Source of the DNA: Erythrobacter sp. CCH5-A1
Lineage (GTDB): Bacteria > Pseudomonadota > Alphaproteobacteria > Sphingomonadales > Sphingomonadaceae
Assembly: GCF_001557115.1 (NCBI RefSeq)
Contig: NZ_LSKQ01000231.1
Coordinates: forward strand, 62,001 to 126,000
Length of the DNA stretch: 64,000 bases
Direction of reading: 5' to 3'
The translations under genes and the position numbers were made by a program. Positions within the stretch are counted from its first letter, which is position 1. Every line of letters starts with the position of its first letter. This document shows, piece after piece, positions 18,163 to 26,916 of this stretch. The notes beneath the pieces were generated by a model. The model was not told the DNA's origin. It searched no databases and saw nothing but the letters and a program-made list of their open reading frames with translations.

Positions 18163-18846
18163 ATGCCGAATGCACGATCGAACCGGCCGGCCCGCGTGCC
18201 CGCCCCGAAGCTCAAGCTCGCACTCGCGCTCGCGCTGGGGCTTGGCCTTGCCGGCTGCGGCGGGATGCCCGAGAACACCTCGCTCTACAGCGTCAAGCAA
18301 CCGGTGGTCGAACGCACCAACATGGTGCTCGATGTCAACACCACGGCCTCGGGCCTGCCGATCTCCGAACAGCAGCGCCTCAACGGCTGGTTCGAGACCA
18401 TGGACCTGCGCTACGGCGACCGCATCGCGATCGAGAACCCGAGCCAGAACCCGGCCGTGACCGCCGCGGTGCGCGACCTTGCCGCGCGCTATGGCCTGAT
18501 GATCAGCGACACTGCCCCGGTGACCCCGGGCTATGTGCAGCCGGGTCAGGCGCGCGTGGTGATCACGCGTTCGAGCGCCAGCGTTCCGGGCTGCCCCGAC
18601 TGGTCGGCCAAGTCGGACATGAACTACTCCAACGGTACCAGCCCCAATTTCGGTTGCGCAATCAACAGCAACCTCGCCGCGATGGTCGCCGATCCGCAAG
18701 ACCTGCTCGAAGGCAAGAAGGGCGACGGCGAGACCGTGATCGCGACCTCGAACAAGGCAATCTCGACCTATCGTGAAATGGATCCGACCGGCAAGGGCGG
18801 CCTGCAGCAGGCCGGCGGCTCGGGCTCGGGCGGAGGAGGTAACTAA
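18163..18846 (+). CDS. cpaD: Flp pilus assembly lipoprotein CpaD
   Basis: This is a 227-aa lipoprotein. After a basic N-region, the signal segment ends in the lipobox GLAGC (Cys about residue 29). The body matches CpaD features: RTNMVLDVNTTASGLPISEQQRLNGWF and CPDWSAKSDMNYSNGTSPNFGCAINSNLAAMVADPQDLL, the latter a conserved disulfide-bearing region. CpaD acts at the outer membrane, probably as a pilotin or stabiliser for CpaC. It ends in a Gly/Ser-rich tail whose DNA also supplies the GGAGGAGG ribosome site for cpaE, 3 bp downstream. Confidence 0.92.
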   Translation: MPNARSNRPARVPAPKLKLALALALGLGLAGCGGMPENTSLYSVKQPVVERTNMVLDVNTTASGLPISEQQRLNGWFETMDLRYGDRIAIENPSQNPAVTAAVRDLAARYGLMISDTAPVTPGYVQPGQARVVITRSSASVPGCPDWSAKSDMNYSNGTSPNFGCAINSNLAAMVADPQDLLEGKKGDGETVIATSNKAISTYREMDPTGKGGLQQAGGSGSGGGGN

Positions 18847-18849
18847 GCC

Positions 18850-20130
18850 ATGAATGCTCCCTGGAAATCGGGCCTGCCCGGCAACCGCGATCCCTTTTCG
18901 GCCTATATCTGCGACGACAACGCGCTGGACGTGCTGCGTCCGGTGGTGATCGAGCTCGGCTGGCAGCCGGAGAAGTGCAACAAGGGCGGCCTGCGCAACG
19001 CGGTGCAGTCCCTTTCGGTCAGCGCCTCGCCGGCGATCCTCGTGGTCGACCTGTCGGAAAGCGGCGATCCGCTCAACGACATCAACGCGCTGGCCGAAGT
19101 GTGCGAGCCGGGCACGGTGGTGATCGCCATCGGCCAGGTCAACGACGTGCGCCTCTACCGCGATCTGCTCGCGAGCGGGATCCACGACTACCTCCTGAAG
19201 CCGCTCTCGCCCCAGCAGGTGCATGATGCCCTGAACCAGGCGCTGGCGGTATTCATGAGCCCCAAGGCGGGCGATGCCGATGCGGCCAAGCGCCACATCT
19301 CGACCGCCATCGTCGGCACCCGCGGGGGTGTGGGCGCCTCGACGCTGGCGACCTCGCTCGCGTGGCTGTTCTCCGAAGCCCACAAGGCCCCGACCGCGCT
19401 GCTCGATCTCGACGTCCACTTCGGCACCGGCGCGCTCGCGCTCGATCTCGAGCCCGGCCGCGGCCTCACCGACGCGATCGAGAACCCGAGCCGCATCGAC
19501 CCCCTGTTCATCGAACGCGCCATGGTGCGCGCCGGCGACAACCTGTCGATCCTGTCGGCCGAAGCGCCCATCAACCAGCCGCTGATGACCGATGGTTCGG
19601 CCTTCGTGCAGCTGGAGAACGAGTTCCGCCAGGCGTTCGAGATGACGGTCATCGACCTGCCGCGCAACATGCTGATCAACTTCCCGCAGCTCCTCGCTGA
19701 CGTGAATTTGGTGGTGCTGACCTGCGAGCTCACCCTCGCCTCGGCGCGCGACACGATCCGCATTCTCTCGTGGCTCAAGTCGAACGCCAGCCACGCGCAT
19801 CCGATGATCGTGGCCAACAAGGTCCAGCCGAGCCTGTCGGAGATCAGCAAGGCCGATTTCGAGGCCTCGATCGAGCGCAAGGTCGATTTCGTGATCCCCT
19901 ACGACATCAAGGCGGCCTCGAACGCGGCCAAGCTCGGCCAGGTGTTCGTCGATGCCAACCGCTCGAGCAAGGCGACCGCGGCAATCCGCCAGATCGCCGA
20001 GCGCGTGATGGGCGTGAGCGCGGAAGACATGGCGCCGCCGGCGACAGACAAGAAGTCGCTGCTCGGCAATTTCGATCTGAAGGCGATGCTCGCCAAGAAG
20101 CCCAAGGTCGATCTGACCAAGGCGGACTGA
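18850..20130 (+). CDS. cpaE: pilus assembly/localisation ATPase CpaE (TadZ)
   Basis: This 426-aa protein has an N-terminal receiver-like domain (about 18-120: YICDDNALDVLRP, ILVVDLSESGDP, YLLKPLSPQQVH) and a MinD/ParA-type ATPase domain. The deviant Walker A GTRGGVGASTLA is at about 154-165, followed by LLDLDVHFGTGALALDLEPGRGL and VIDLPRN. TadZ/CpaE places the pilus machine at the pole. The pseudo-receiver keeps a DD pair near its start but phosphorylation is not established. A 12-bp perfect hairpin follows its stop instead of the cpaF gene expected at this point. Confidence 0.93.
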   Translation: MNAPWKSGLPGNRDPFSAYICDDNALDVLRPVVIELGWQPEKCNKGGLRNAVQSLSVSASPAILVVDLSESGDPLNDINALAEVCEPGTVVIAIGQVNDVRLYRDLLASGIHDYLLKPLSPQQVHDALNQALAVFMSPKAGDADAAKRHISTAIVGTRGGVGASTLATSLAWLFSEAHKAPTALLDLDVHFGTGALALDLEPGRGLTDAIENPSRIDPLFIERAMVRAGDNLSILSAEAPINQPLMTDGSAFVQLENEFRQAFEMTVIDLPRNMLINFPQLLADVNLVVLTCELTLASARDTIRILSWLKSNASHAHPMIVANKVQPSLSEISKADFEASIERKVDFVIPYDIKAASNAAKLGQVFVDANRSSKATAAIRQIAERVMGVSAEDMAPPATDKKSLLGNFDLKAMLAKKPKVDLTKAD

Positions 20131-20133
20131 TCG

Positions 20134-20161
20134 CCGACCGCCCCCGCGCGGGGGCGGTCGG
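20134..20161 (+). terminator. strong hairpin between cpaE and tadB
   Basis: A perfect 12-bp GC stem (CCGACCGCCCCC / GGGGGCGGTCGG, loop GCGC) starts 3 bp after the cpaE stop. It lacks a following T-run, so it is either a Rho-assisted terminator, a processing or stability hairpin, or a scar at the site where cpaF normally sits. A second small stem (CCGCCG..CGGCGG) lies at about 20210-20225 just before tadB. Confidence 0.5.
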
Positions 20162-20248
20162 TGCGCCCCCCGCCACCGGGCGGGCGGCACAGTGACATGA
20201 GGACAAGAACCCGCCGCCTTGCGGCGGAGCGAGGCAGGAAACGACAGC

Positions 20249-21220
20249 ATGGACTTCTTCCAAACCCTGCTCATCACGCTGGTGATCTTCGCCGTGCTCG
20301 TTGCCGGCTATGCGGTGATCGCAGGGTCGGGTGCGTCCAAGGCGCAGAAGCGCCGGATGCAGGCCGTGCGCTATCGTCACTCCGAAAGCCTCGATGCCAA
20401 GGTCGACGCGCAGTTCAAGCGCGCCGTCGCCGCGCGCAAGCCCAAGACATACAAGGTCGCAGGCTCCGGCTCGCGGCTGGAAGCGCTGCAGGTGCGCCTC
20501 AACCGCACCGGCAAGAGCTGGACCGTCAACAGTTACATCTACGTCTCGGCGGGTCTGGCGCTGGGCATCGCGGCCCTGGTCTTCGCGCTGAGCAGGGCGC
20601 CGGTGATGTCGCTCGGCGCGGGGCTGTTCGTCGGGGCGGGCCTGCCCCACCTGGTGGTCGGCTTCCTCATCGGCCGCCGCACCAACCAGTTCATCAACAA
20701 GTTTCCCGACGGCATCGAGCTGCTCGTGCGCGGCCTGCGCTCCGGCCTCCCGGTGACCGAGACGCTGGGCATCGTGTCGAGCGAAGTGCCCGGCCCTGTC
20801 GGCTACGAGTTCAAGTCGGTGATCGACCGCATCAAGGTCGGCAAGACCATGGAGGACGCGCTCCAGGACACTGCCGACAAGCTCGGGATTGCGGAATTCA
20901 ACTTCTTCACCATCACCCTGGCAATCCAGCGCGAGACCGGGGGCAACCTTGCCGAGACGCTCTCGAACCTTGCCGACGTGCTGCGCAAGCGCGCGCAGAT
21001 GAAGCTCAAGATCAGGGCGATGAGCTCCGAATCCAAGGCCTCGGCCTATATCGTCGGCTCGCTGCCCTTCCTCGTCTTCGGCGCCATCTTCTACATCAAC
21101 CCGAACTACATGTACCCCTTCTTCACCGACGATCGTCTGATCGTCGCCGGGCTCGGCGCGGGCGTGTGGATGGGTCTTGGCGTGTTCATCATGGCCAAGA
21201 TGGTCAACTTCGAGATCTGA
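20249..21220 (+). CDS. tadB: Tad pilus inner-membrane platform protein TadB
   Basis: This 323-aa protein of the type II secretion F family has an N-terminal membrane helix, a cytoplasmic region, then the T2SF domain (FPDGIELLVRGLRSGLPVTETLGIV...FNFFTITLAIQRETGGNLAETLSNLADVLR) and two C-terminal helices. With TadC it forms the membrane platform that is driven by the CpaF/TadA ATPase. The ATG at 20249 follows a GCAGGAA site. The gap to cpaE is 118 bp with hairpins, while the gap to tadC is only 20 bp. Confidence 0.94.
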   Translation: MDFFQTLLITLVIFAVLVAGYAVIAGSGASKAQKRRMQAVRYRHSESLDAKVDAQFKRAVAARKPKTYKVAGSGSRLEALQVRLNRTGKSWTVNSYIYVSAGLALGIAALVFALSRAPVMSLGAGLFVGAGLPHLVVGFLIGRRTNQFINKFPDGIELLVRGLRSGLPVTETLGIVSSEVPGPVGYEFKSVIDRIKVGKTMEDALQDTADKLGIAEFNFFTITLAIQRETGGNLAETLSNLADVLRKRAQMKLKIRAMSSESKASAYIVGSLPFLVFGAIFYINPNYMYPFFTDDRLIVAGLGAGVWMGLGVFIMAKMVNFEI

Positions 21221-21240
21221 GCGCGAAGGGCACCTGAACC

Positions 21241-22251
21241 ATGATCGACCAACCCACCGGACCCACGCTGCTCGGTTTCGACGTCATCCTCGTCGGGACG
21301 ATGCTCGTCGCCATGGCCGCCTTTGCGACCCTGCTGGCGATCTATGCCGCCGTCACCATCCGCGACCCGATGGCCAAGCGCGTCAAGGCGCTCGAGGGGC
21401 GGCGCGAGCAATTGAAGGCCGGGATCGTCACCTCCGCCACCAAGAAGCGCACCAGCCTGGTGCGCCGCACCGACACGACCGACAAGGTCAAGTCGAGCCT
21501 CGACCGCCTGAACGTCCTTCAGGACAGCCAGATCAAGACCATCCAGCAGAAGCTGGCGCACGCAGGCTACCGCAACAAGGAACTTGCGGTGCTGATCATC
21601 GGCATGCGCGCGATCGCGCCGATCGTGGTGGGCGCGGTGATGGGCCTGCTCATCTACGTCGTCGAATTCTGGCCCGACTGGGGACCGATGACCCGGCTGG
21701 GCGCCTTCGCGATGTCGGTGTTCCTGTCCTACAAGGGCCCCGAACTCTATCTCAGCAACAAGGCCGCCAAGCGCACCAAGGAAATCCAGAAGGGCCTGCC
21801 CGATGCGCTCGACCTCTTGGTGATCTGCGCCGAAGCCGGTTTGACGGTCGACGCCGCCTTCAACCGCGTCGCCAAGGAACTGGGCCGCGCCTATCCCGAA
21901 CTGGGTGACGAATTCGCGCTGACCGCGATCGAGCTGTCGTTCCTCAACGAACGGCGCATGGCGTTCAACAACCTCGCCTACCGCGTCAACCTCGAGGCGG
22001 TGAAGGGCGTGGTGACGACCATGATCCAGACCGAACGCTACGGCACCCCGCTCGCGAGCGCGCTGCGCGTGCTCTCGGCCGAATTCCGCAACGAGCGCAT
22101 GATGCGCGCCGAGGAAAAGGCCGCGCGTCTGCCCGCGATCATGACCGTGCCGCTGATCGTGTTCATTCTGCCCACGCTGTTCGTGGTCATTCTCGGCCCG
22201 GCGGCCTGTTCGATCAGCGACAACCTCGTCAACTCGAACGTCGGCAAGTAA
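21241..22251 (+). CDS. tadC: Tad pilus inner-membrane platform protein TadC
   Basis: This is a 336-aa T2SF-domain protein. It has an N-terminal helix (TMLVAMAAFATLLAIYAAVTI), cytoplasmic KKRTSLVRRTDTTDKVKSSLDRL, then LPDALDLLVICAEAGLTVDAAFNRVAKEL and ALRVLSAEFRNERMMRAEEKAARLPAIMTVPLIVFILP. It pairs with TadB as the inner-membrane core of the Flp pilus machine. It is the last recognisable pilus gene; no TadD-like TPR protein or TadE/F pseudopilin follows before the convergent marR. Confidence 0.94.
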   Translation: MIDQPTGPTLLGFDVILVGTMLVAMAAFATLLAIYAAVTIRDPMAKRVKALEGRREQLKAGIVTSATKKRTSLVRRTDTTDKVKSSLDRLNVLQDSQIKTIQQKLAHAGYRNKELAVLIIGMRAIAPIVVGAVMGLLIYVVEFWPDWGPMTRLGAFAMSVFLSYKGPELYLSNKAAKRTKEIQKGLPDALDLLVICAEAGLTVDAAFNRVAKELGRAYPELGDEFALTAIELSFLNERRMAFNNLAYRVNLEAVKGVVTTMIQTERYGTPLASALRVLSAEFRNERMMRAEEKAARLPAIMTVPLIVFILPTLFVVILGPAACSISDNLVNSNVGK

Positions 22252-22263
22252 CAACCCCGGGAC

Positions 22264-22293
22264 GGCCGGAGCGGGATCATTCCTGCTCTGGCC
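22264..22293 (+). terminator. hairpin after the tad pilus operon
   Basis: A 13-bp stem (GGCCGGAGCGGGA / TCCTGCTCTGGCC) with a TCAT loop pairs fully in the plus-strand RNA when two G-U pairs are allowed. It lies 12 bp after tadC and overlaps the last codons of the convergent marR gene. No T-run follows. Confidence 0.45.
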
Positions 22294-22750
22294 CTTCGGG
22301 TGCCGGGCTGGCGAGCGCCATAGCCCGCGCCCGCAGCCGGGCCAGCAGATCGCGCAAGGCCGCCTCCTCGCCGCCGCCGAAGCCTTCGAGCAATTCGCGC
22401 TCGGTCGCGCGCGCGAGCGGCATCACCTCGGCATGGATCGCCCGGCCCTCCGCCGTCAGCGCCAGCAGGTGCGAGCGGCCGTCGCCCGGATTGGGCACCC
22501 GCGCGATCAACCCGCGTTCTTCCAGCACCTTGACCGCACGGTTGACCGCGACCTTGTCCATCACCGTCGCCGCCGTCAGCGCGCGCTGGGTCATGGTGCC
22601 CGCATCGCCCAGCACCGCCATCACCCGCCATTCGGGTATCTTGAGCCCGAACCGCTTGCGATAGCGCTCGGCAATCAGGCTGCTCACCGCATTGGAGGTG
22701 ACCGAAAGCTGGTAGGGCAGGAAGCCGGCGAGCTCGCCTTCCTCACTCAT
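22277..22750 (-). CDS. MarR-family transcriptional regulator
   Basis: This is a 157-aa regulator. The winged helix-turn-helix occupies about residues 33-100 (IPEWRVMAVLGDAGTMTQRALTAATVMDKVAVNRAVKVLEERGLIARVPNPGDGRSHLLALTAEG). The wing DGRSHLLALT is typical of MarR proteins, which usually repress neighbouring genes and release DNA on binding a small ligand such as an aromatic or acyl-CoA compound. Its start overlaps the enoyl-CoA hydratase stop by 8 bp, so it is made from the same mRNA and likely regulates that operon. Confidence 0.9.
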   Translation of the reverse strand: MSEEGELAGFLPYQLSVTSNAVSSLIAERYRKRFGLKIPEWRVMAVLGDAGTMTQRALTAATVMDKVAVNRAVKVLEERGLIARVPNPGDGRSHLLALTAEGRAIHAEVMPLARATERELLEGFGGGEEAALRDLLARLRARAMALASPAPEGPEQE

Positions 22751-23615
22751 AGGGCCGCTCGTCCCACCACGGGTAGAAATCGGGCATGTCGGCGCTGACC
22801 TTGCCGGGATACATGGCGCGGCGCTTTTCGAGGAAGCTGGCGATCCCCTCCTTCGCGTCGGCGCCGCGGCTGAGGCGGTAGATCGCGCGGCTGTCGATCT
22901 TGTGGGCCTCCATCGGGTGATCGGCGCTCATCAGCCGCCACATCATCGCCCGCGTCATCGCCACCGAAATGGCGGAGGTGTTGTCGGCAATCTCGCGCGC
23001 GAGGGATTGGGCGGCGAAGAGCAGATCCTCGGGCGCATGGACCGAGCGCACCAGCCCGCCGGCCTTGGCCTCCTCGGCATCGAAGATGCGGCCCGTGTAG
23101 CACCACTCCAGAGCCTGCTGGATGCCGACGATACGCGGCAGGAACCAGCTCGAGGCGGCCTCGGGCACGATCCCGCGCCGGGCGAAGACGAAGCCGTAAC
23201 GCGCATGGGTGGCGGCAAGGCGGATGTCCATGGCGAGCTGCATCGTCGCCCCCACGCCCACCGCGACGCCGTTGCAGGCGGAGATCAGCGGCTTCTTCGA
23301 TTCGAACAAGCGCAGCGTCAGCAGCCCGCCGCCGTCGCGCACCCGCGGGTCGGACAGGGTCTCGACCGTATCCCCGCTCGAGAACACCTGCCCGCCCCCT
23401 TCGGGCGTCAGGTCCGCGCCCGCGCAGAAGGCGCGCTCGCCGCTGCCGGTGAAGATCACCGCGCGCACCGCATCATCGGCGTCGATGTCGTCCATCGCCG
23501 CCATGATCTCCTCGCCCATGGTGCGGGTGTAGGCGTTCATCTTGTCGGGGCGGTTCAAGGTGATGGTGGCGATCCCATCGGCCTTGGCGAGGGTGATCTG
23601 CGTGTAGTCGGTCAT
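22743..23615 (-). CDS. enoyl-CoA hydratase/isomerase family protein
   Basis: This is a 290-aa crotonase-fold protein starting MTDYTQITLAKADGIATITLNRPDKMNAYT. The oxyanion-hole segments AFCAGADLT and CNGVAVGVGATMQLAMDIRLAA are present, and so is the RGIVPEAASSWFLPRIVG loop found in PaaG/hydratase-like enzymes, with Glu in the position often catalytic. It probably hydrates or isomerises an enoyl-CoA in fatty-acid or aromatic-acid breakdown; the exact substrate is unknown. It is co-transcribed with the downstream marR gene. Confidence 0.9.
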   Translation of the reverse strand: MTDYTQITLAKADGIATITLNRPDKMNAYTRTMGEEIMAAMDDIDADDAVRAVIFTGSGERAFCAGADLTPEGGGQVFSSGDTVETLSDPRVRDGGGLLTLRLFESKKPLISACNGVAVGVGATMQLAMDIRLAATHARYGFVFARRGIVPEAASSWFLPRIVGIQQALEWCYTGRIFDAEEAKAGGLVRSVHAPEDLLFAAQSLAREIADNTSAISVAMTRAMMWRLMSADHPMEAHKIDSRAIYRLSRGADAKEGIASFLEKRRAMYPGKVSADMPDFYPWWDERPYE

Positions 23616-24032
23616 CGCGGCGCTCTCCGGTGCCGGGCGTCATCGCCCGTGTTGGAGACACATGAGACACTGTCCAGAACGGGAAAACAAGCCCGCCGCC
23701 CGTGCACGTTTTTATGAGGCAAACGGGGCGAAGCAGTCAGCATCGCAGGCAACATAAGTGGTTCGCCCCCTGTAGGAAAGCGCCTCGCGGTTCCGGGATT
23801 ATCCCATCCGCACAGGGACTAAACCGAAGCCGGTCGCTCCTGTCTGCGGCCACCTATCGCATGGGTTAACTTTAGTTAGATTTTAACATTGCGCAGGCAC
23901 CAGATGGTATGACACAGCGTGCGCGCATCCACTCCTCTCCCGACTTCGGGAGACGAGCGGGGCCGCAAGGCTCCGGTCGGAGGGGTCGGCCGGCTGGGCA
24001 CGACCTCTCCGACAACCTCGCACACAAAAGCA
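23616..24032. other. intergenic region without a supported gene
   Basis: About 420 bp upstream of the enoyl-CoA hydratase. I find no convincing gene. It includes a locally AT-rich patch (about 23868-23890, TTAACTTTAGTTAGATTTTA) that could belong to a promoter. Codon bias and ribosome sites do not support the short frames present. Confidence 0.4.
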
Positions 24033-24069
24033 AAGGGCCTCCCCCGCGTCGGTCGCGGCGGAGGCCCTT
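24033..24069 (-). terminator. terminator of the thiolase–SDR operon
   Basis: The stem AAGGGCCTC / GAGGCCCTT with further inner pairs lies 25 bp beyond the SDR stop. In the minus-strand transcript it is followed by TTTGCTTTTGTG, fitting an intrinsic terminator. Confidence 0.75.
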
Positions 24070-24093
24070 CGTGTTTCGCCGGGGCGCGCGGGC

Positions 24094-24879
<786 letters not shown>

Positions 24880-24907
24880 GTAATTTTCCCTCTCAGATTG
24901 GAATGAC

Positions 24908-26077
24908 TTAGAGCGCCTCGATGATGGTGACGTTGGCGACGCCGCCGCCTTCGCACATCGTCTGCAGCCCGTATTTCTTGCCGCGCGCCCGCAACGCATG
25001 AACCAGCGTCGCCATCAGCTTGGTGCCGCTCGCGCCGAGCGGGTGGCCGAGCGCGATCGCGCCGCCGTTGACGTTGAGCCGCTCGGGGTCAGCACCGGTG
25101 TGCTTGAGCCAGGCAAGCGGCACGCTTGCGAAGGCCTCGTTGACTTCGAACAGGTCGATATCGTCGATGGTGAGCCCGGCGCGCTGAAGCGCGCGGTCGG
25201 TGGCGAACAGCGGCTCTTCGAGCATGATCACCGGATCGCCCGCGGTCACGGTGAGGTTGTGGATGCGCGCCAGCGGGGTGAGGCCGTGGGCCTTCAGTGC
25301 CGCCTCGCTGACCACCAGCACCGCCGAGGACCCGTCGCAGATCTGGCTCGAGGAGGCCGCGGTGATCGCCCCGTCGGGCGAGAGCAGCTTGACCCCGGCG
25401 ATGCCTTCAAGGCTGGCGTCGAAGCGGATGCCTTCATCGACCGTGTGCACCGCCGCGCCTTCGGGCGTCTCGATCTCTACGCCCACGATCTCGCGCTCGA
25501 ACGCGCCGCCTTGCGTCGCCGCAATCGCCTTGCGGTGGCTGTCATAGGCGAACTGGTCGAGCTGGTGCTTGGTGAAGCCGTGCTTCTTGACGATCATCTC
25601 GGCGCCCATGAACTGGCTGAAGTTGATGCCGGGCCACTTCGCCTCGATCCCGTCGGCCTTGGCGTAGAGGCCTTCCTTCATGTGCAGCGTGACGTTGGAG
25701 CCCATCGGCACGCGGGTCATGCTCTCGACGCCGCTGGCGATCACCACATCCTGCGTGCCGCTCATCACGGCCTGCGCGGCGAACTGGATCGCCTGCTGGC
25801 TGGAGCCGCACTGGCGGTCGATGGTGACGGCCGGGGTCGACTGCGGGAGCAGCTTCGATGCGAGCACACCCATGCGGCCGACCTGAAGCGCCTGTTCGCC
25901 CGCCTGGCTGACGCAGCCGGTCACGACATCGTCGATCGCCTTGGGATCGATGCCCGAGCGCTCGACGATGGCGTCGAGCGACTTGGCCAGAAGGTCGACA
26001 GGGTGCACCCCGGCAAGGCGGCCACCGCGGCGGCCCCCGGCGGTGCGGACGGCTTCGACAATATAGGCTGTGCTCAT
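24908..26077 (-). CDS. acetyl-CoA C-acyltransferase (thiolase)
   Basis: This is a 389-aa thiolase starting MSTAYIVEAVRTAGGRRGG. The nucleophilic Cys is in DRQCGSSQQAIQ, the active-site His in NVNGGAIALGHPLGASGT, and the second Cys in MCEGGGVANVTI; NEAFA is also intact. Thiolases cleave 3-ketoacyl-CoA to acetyl-CoA plus a shortened acyl-CoA or run in reverse. The neighbouring SDR and enoyl-CoA hydratase point to the degradative direction. Length and motifs are complete. The chosen start is preceded by GGAGGAGAG. Confidence 0.94.
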   Translation of the reverse strand: MSTAYIVEAVRTAGGRRGGRLAGVHPVDLLAKSLDAIVERSGIDPKAIDDVVTGCVSQAGEQALQVGRMGVLASKLLPQSTPAVTIDRQCGSSQQAIQFAAQAVMSGTQDVVIASGVESMTRVPMGSNVTLHMKEGLYAKADGIEAKWPGINFSQFMGAEMIVKKHGFTKHQLDQFAYDSHRKAIAATQGGAFEREIVGVEIETPEGAAVHTVDEGIRFDASLEGIAGVKLLSPDGAITAASSSQICDGSSAVLVVSEAALKAHGLTPLARIHNLTVTAGDPVIMLEEPLFATDRALQRAGLTIDDIDLFEVNEAFASVPLAWLKHTGADPERLNVNGGAIALGHPLGASGTKLMATLVHALRARGKKYGLQTMCEGGGVANVTIIEAL

Positions 26078-26382
26078 GATCTCTCCTCCACTCCGGTCCC
26101 TCGAGGGGGCCGCGCCGGGCGAAATCGGTTGCGCTTCGCCACTTGCTTGGGAGCACCGCCTATTGAAGGCGCGGGGGCAAATCAAGCGGGCAAAAATGCC
26201 GATCGCTGGCCGCGCCGCGCGGGTCGGAGCGTCGGAGAGGCACCGGATTTGCCGGCCAACCGGCTCAGGCCATCTTCGTGACCGGCGCGCGCACAGCGCG
26301 GATCGTGGTCGTGCACGTCACCGGCGGCACCCTCTTGGGTGCCGACAAACTCGGTGACGACGGGGAATGAGGTCCAGGCGAC

Positions 26383-26547
26383 TTACGACACGCCCAGCGT
26401 GGGGGAGCCGGTTGTGACTTCGTAGATATGCGTCTGTTGTTTGCCTTGCGGACTGGCGTGGGCCGGATCGGGCCGGTTCAATACGGGCGGCTGATAGGGG
26501 CGACGGGGACGGACCGGCTGGTTCATGACGAGACCCTGACTTTTCAT
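26383..26547 (-). CDS. possible 54-aa proline/arginine-rich small protein
   Basis: A short frame begins MKSQGLVMNQPVRPRRPYQP and ends in VTTGSPTLGVS before TAA. An inner ATG at 26526 has an AGGG site 8 bp upstream and would give 47 aa. The N-terminal part is rich in Pro and Arg with a YQPPVL segment; the C-terminal part is polar. It lies in the 839-bp gap between thiolase and the first TonB receptor. No family is recognised, and codon use is only moderately GC-biased at third positions. It could be a real small or peptide precursor gene or a chance frame. Confidence 0.28.
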   Translation of the reverse strand: MKSQGLVMNQPVRPRRPYQPPVLNRPDPAHASPQGKQQTHIYEVTTGSPTLGVS

Positions 26548-26916
26548 GAAGTTGCGACAACAGACGTCGAATAAACGGGCTGTTCGTCCGGTTCAAGCCG
26601 GAATTGCTCCCGGGGGCGCGCAAGTCCGGCCAGCCCCGCCCCCCCGAACAGCGCAAAGGGCACCGGATCGCGACCTTTCTAACCTGTTATATTTTGATAT
26701 ATTAAAGATGTTGCAGATATATCACCGTCCGGAACATTTCTTCATCCAATCAACAGCATGTTCTTCACACCCGCCGCCCCTTCGGCGAGTCACGGGCCAT
26801 GGAGCGCGCGTCATTCCGCCGCTCCAACCCATGTCCGGGACGACAAGCCGGAAGGTGCCGCACCGGCACCGCCCGGCCCCCTCGCCCCGACCCGTGACCA
26901 AGCAGAGGAAGAGAAC
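26548..26916 (+). promoter_or_regulatory. upstream region of first TonB receptor
   Basis: The area holds a distinctly AT-rich patch at about 26684-26724 (TATATTTTGATATATTAAAG, then GCAGATATATC) in otherwise GC-rich DNA, which is the likely promoter of the receptor starting at 26917. About 190 bp of leader would follow. No gene is supported in this segment. Confidence 0.45.

Noticed and set aside
23868..23895. CtrA-like TTAA-rich site upstream of the enoyl-CoA hydratase
   Set aside because: Spacing and half-sites do not match TTAA-N7-TTAA well enough to call.
26383..26547. Lasso-peptide precursor interpretation of the 54-aa frame
   Set aside because: Only a YxxPxL-like segment fits; there are no asparagine-synthetase-like cyclase or leader peptidase genes nearby, so the class cannot be claimed.
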